Of a stretch of 7,266 nucleotides of DNA, positions 6,931 through 7,266 are shown piece by piece (positions within the stretch are counted from its first letter, which is position 1; the number at the start of each line of letters is the position of its first letter). The stretch is from Pseudomonadota bacterium. Its GTDB lineage: Bacteria > Pseudomonadota > Alphaproteobacteria > Acetobacterales > Acetobacteraceae. Position numbers and translations under genes: made by a program. Location: contig JAKBCB010000178.1 in assembly GCA_021808185.1 (NCBI GenBank), positions 1-7,266 of the forward strand, in the 5' to 3' direction. The notes beneath the pieces were generated by a model, which did not search any database, was not told the DNA's origin, and saw only the letters and a list, made by a program, of their open reading frames with translations.

Positions 6931-6965
6931 GGCTCCTCCCCGTCGGCGTTCCGGCCGACGGAGCC
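6931..6965 (-). promoter_or_regulatory. Leader hairpin enclosing the ribosome-binding site of the operon's first gene
   Basis: On the minus strand, GGCTC (6965-6961) and CGTCGGC (6960-6954) pair with GCCGACG (6947-6941) and GAGCC (6935-6931). The loop is CGGAAC and there is a one-sided GGGAG bulge (6940-6936). The GTG start follows the last paired base directly. The Shine-Dalgarno run GGGAGGAG is therefore half in the bulge and half in the outer stem. In DNA the inner part is also a perfect 8-bp inverted repeat (6940-6947 and 6954-6961), so it could equally be an operator. The pairing is seen directly; the regulatory role is inferred. Confidence 0.5.
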
Positions 6966-7060
6966 ATCATGCCACGTCAAAGCCCTCTGGAAAATGCCTA
7001 AAATTGCGCTGCCGTCAGAAAATGATGATTGTTTTTGATGTAAGTTGCGCCATGATGACC
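6966..7060. promoter_or_regulatory. Divergent promoter/operator region, AT-rich core
   Basis: This is the middle of the 153-nt gap between the operon and the divergent regulator, and the only clearly AT-rich part of the window: 30 of 48 bases in 7001-7048 are A or T. Both promoters must lie here or very close. A TTGACG hexamer reads on the minus strand at 6980-6975 and resembles a -35 box, but no believable -10 lies 16-18 nt downstream, so I do not assign exact boxes. The core holds a loose inverted repeat, TCAGAAAA at 7015-7022 against TTTTTGA at 7032-7038. Outer CATGATG copies in opposite orientation lie at 6965-6971 and 7051-7057. These are candidate operator half-sites for the LacI-type regulator. 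Confidence 0.5.
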
Positions 7061-7073
7061 GGGAAGGACGGGT

Positions 7074-7078
7074 GGAGG
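7074..7078 (+). promoter_or_regulatory. Ribosome-binding site of the LacI-family gene
   Basis: GGAGG, 5 nt before the ATG at 7084. It fixes the regulator's start, which is also the correct distance from the helix-turn-helix. Confidence 0.65.
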
Positions 7079-7083
7079 GCGCA

Positions 7084-7266
7084 ATGCGACTGACCATCGC
7101 CGATGTCGCACGGGCGGCGGGGGTTTCGCCGGCCACGGTCGACCGCGTCCTGAACGAGCGTGCCGGGGTCCATGCGCGCACCCGCCGCAAGGTGATGACG
7201 GCCGCCCAGGGGCTCGGCTATCTCGCCCCCGACCCCGGGGCGTTGCCGGCCCCGCCGCCGCGTCTG
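7084..7266 (+). CDS. LacI-family transcriptional regulator, 3'-truncated by window edge
   Basis: Only the first 61 residues are in the window, and the frame is still open at the end. Residues 4-24 (TIADVARAAGVSPATVDRVLN) form the LacI-type helix-turn-helix: TIADVA is the first helix and SPATVDRVLN the recognition helix. They are followed by GVHARTRRKVMTAAQGLGYLAP, the third helix region of the DNA-binding domain. Residue 20 is Asp where most family members have Ser (TVSRVLN), and after residue 48 the sequence is proline-rich, without the usual ASLR-type hinge helix. Full-length members run about 330-360 residues with a periplasmic-binding-protein-like sugar-sensing domain, which would lie to the right. 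Divergent placement from the catabolic operon with a shared 153-nt gap makes it the likely local regulator, with a sugar-like effector. Whether it represses or activates is not visible. Confidence 0.88.
   Translation, partial: MRLTIADVARAAGVSPATVDRVLNERAGVHARTRRKVMTAAQGLGYLAPDPGALPAPPPRL

Noticed and set aside
6975..6980. Minus-strand TTGACG as a sigma-70 -35 box for the operon
   Set aside because: The hexamer is good, but the bases 16-18 nt downstream are GC-rich hairpin sequence with no -10 resemblance, so I do not call a promoter there.
6265..7038. Plus-strand open frame running from the oxidoreductase gene into the intergenic gap
   Set aside because: Antisense to the oxidoreductase, without domain features, and it would run through the divergent promoter region.

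Overview
This is a GC-rich window in which the third codon position is almost always G or C. The protein families suggest an alphaproteobacterium, perhaps near Rhodospirillales/Acetobacteraceae. That placement is an impression from gene content and composition, not a phylogenetic result. The genes are tightly packed, and the only real intergenic stretch is a 153-nt AT-richer gap near the right end.

Layout. At the left edge, the 3' part of a plus-strand nagA-type gene (N-acetylglucosamine-6-phosphate deacetylase) runs into the window and stops at 985. Three bases later a convergent block of six minus-strand genes ends. In transcription order (right to left) the block is: a Gfo/Idh/MocA oxidoreductase (6930-5836), a xylose-isomerase-like TIM-barrel protein (5818-4913), an aldose-1-epimerase-like DUF4432 protein (4908-3709), a short-chain dehydrogenase (3707-2952), a class III (CaiB/BaiF) CoA-transferase (2952-1759) and an enoyl-CoA hydratase/isomerase (1762-989). 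The junctions are 17 nt, 4 nt, 1 nt, a TGATG overlap and an ATGA overlap, so this is almost certainly one operon. A divergent LacI-family regulator starts at 7084 and leaves the window after 61 codons. It is the obvious candidate regulator.

How the genes may work together. The first three products are typical of sugar, cyclitol or glycoside catabolism: oxidation of a sugar hydroxyl, metal-dependent isomerisation or elimination on a TIM barrel, and sugar recognition or mutarotation. The last three are typical of carboxylic-acid catabolism through CoA thioesters: alcohol dehydrogenation, CoA transfer, and hydration or cleavage. Having both halves in one coupled operon suggests a pathway that takes a sugar-like or glycosylated compound to a CoA-activated acid. 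One reading is oxidation and cleavage of a glycoside followed by CoA-dependent catabolism of the released part. The substrate cannot be read from the sequence.

The shared regulatory gap (6931-7083) holds a strong hairpin that encloses the ribosome-binding site of the first operon gene, repeated CATGATG and TTGCGC motifs, and an AT-rich core. No mobile elements, CRISPR arrays, tRNA or rRNA genes were seen.
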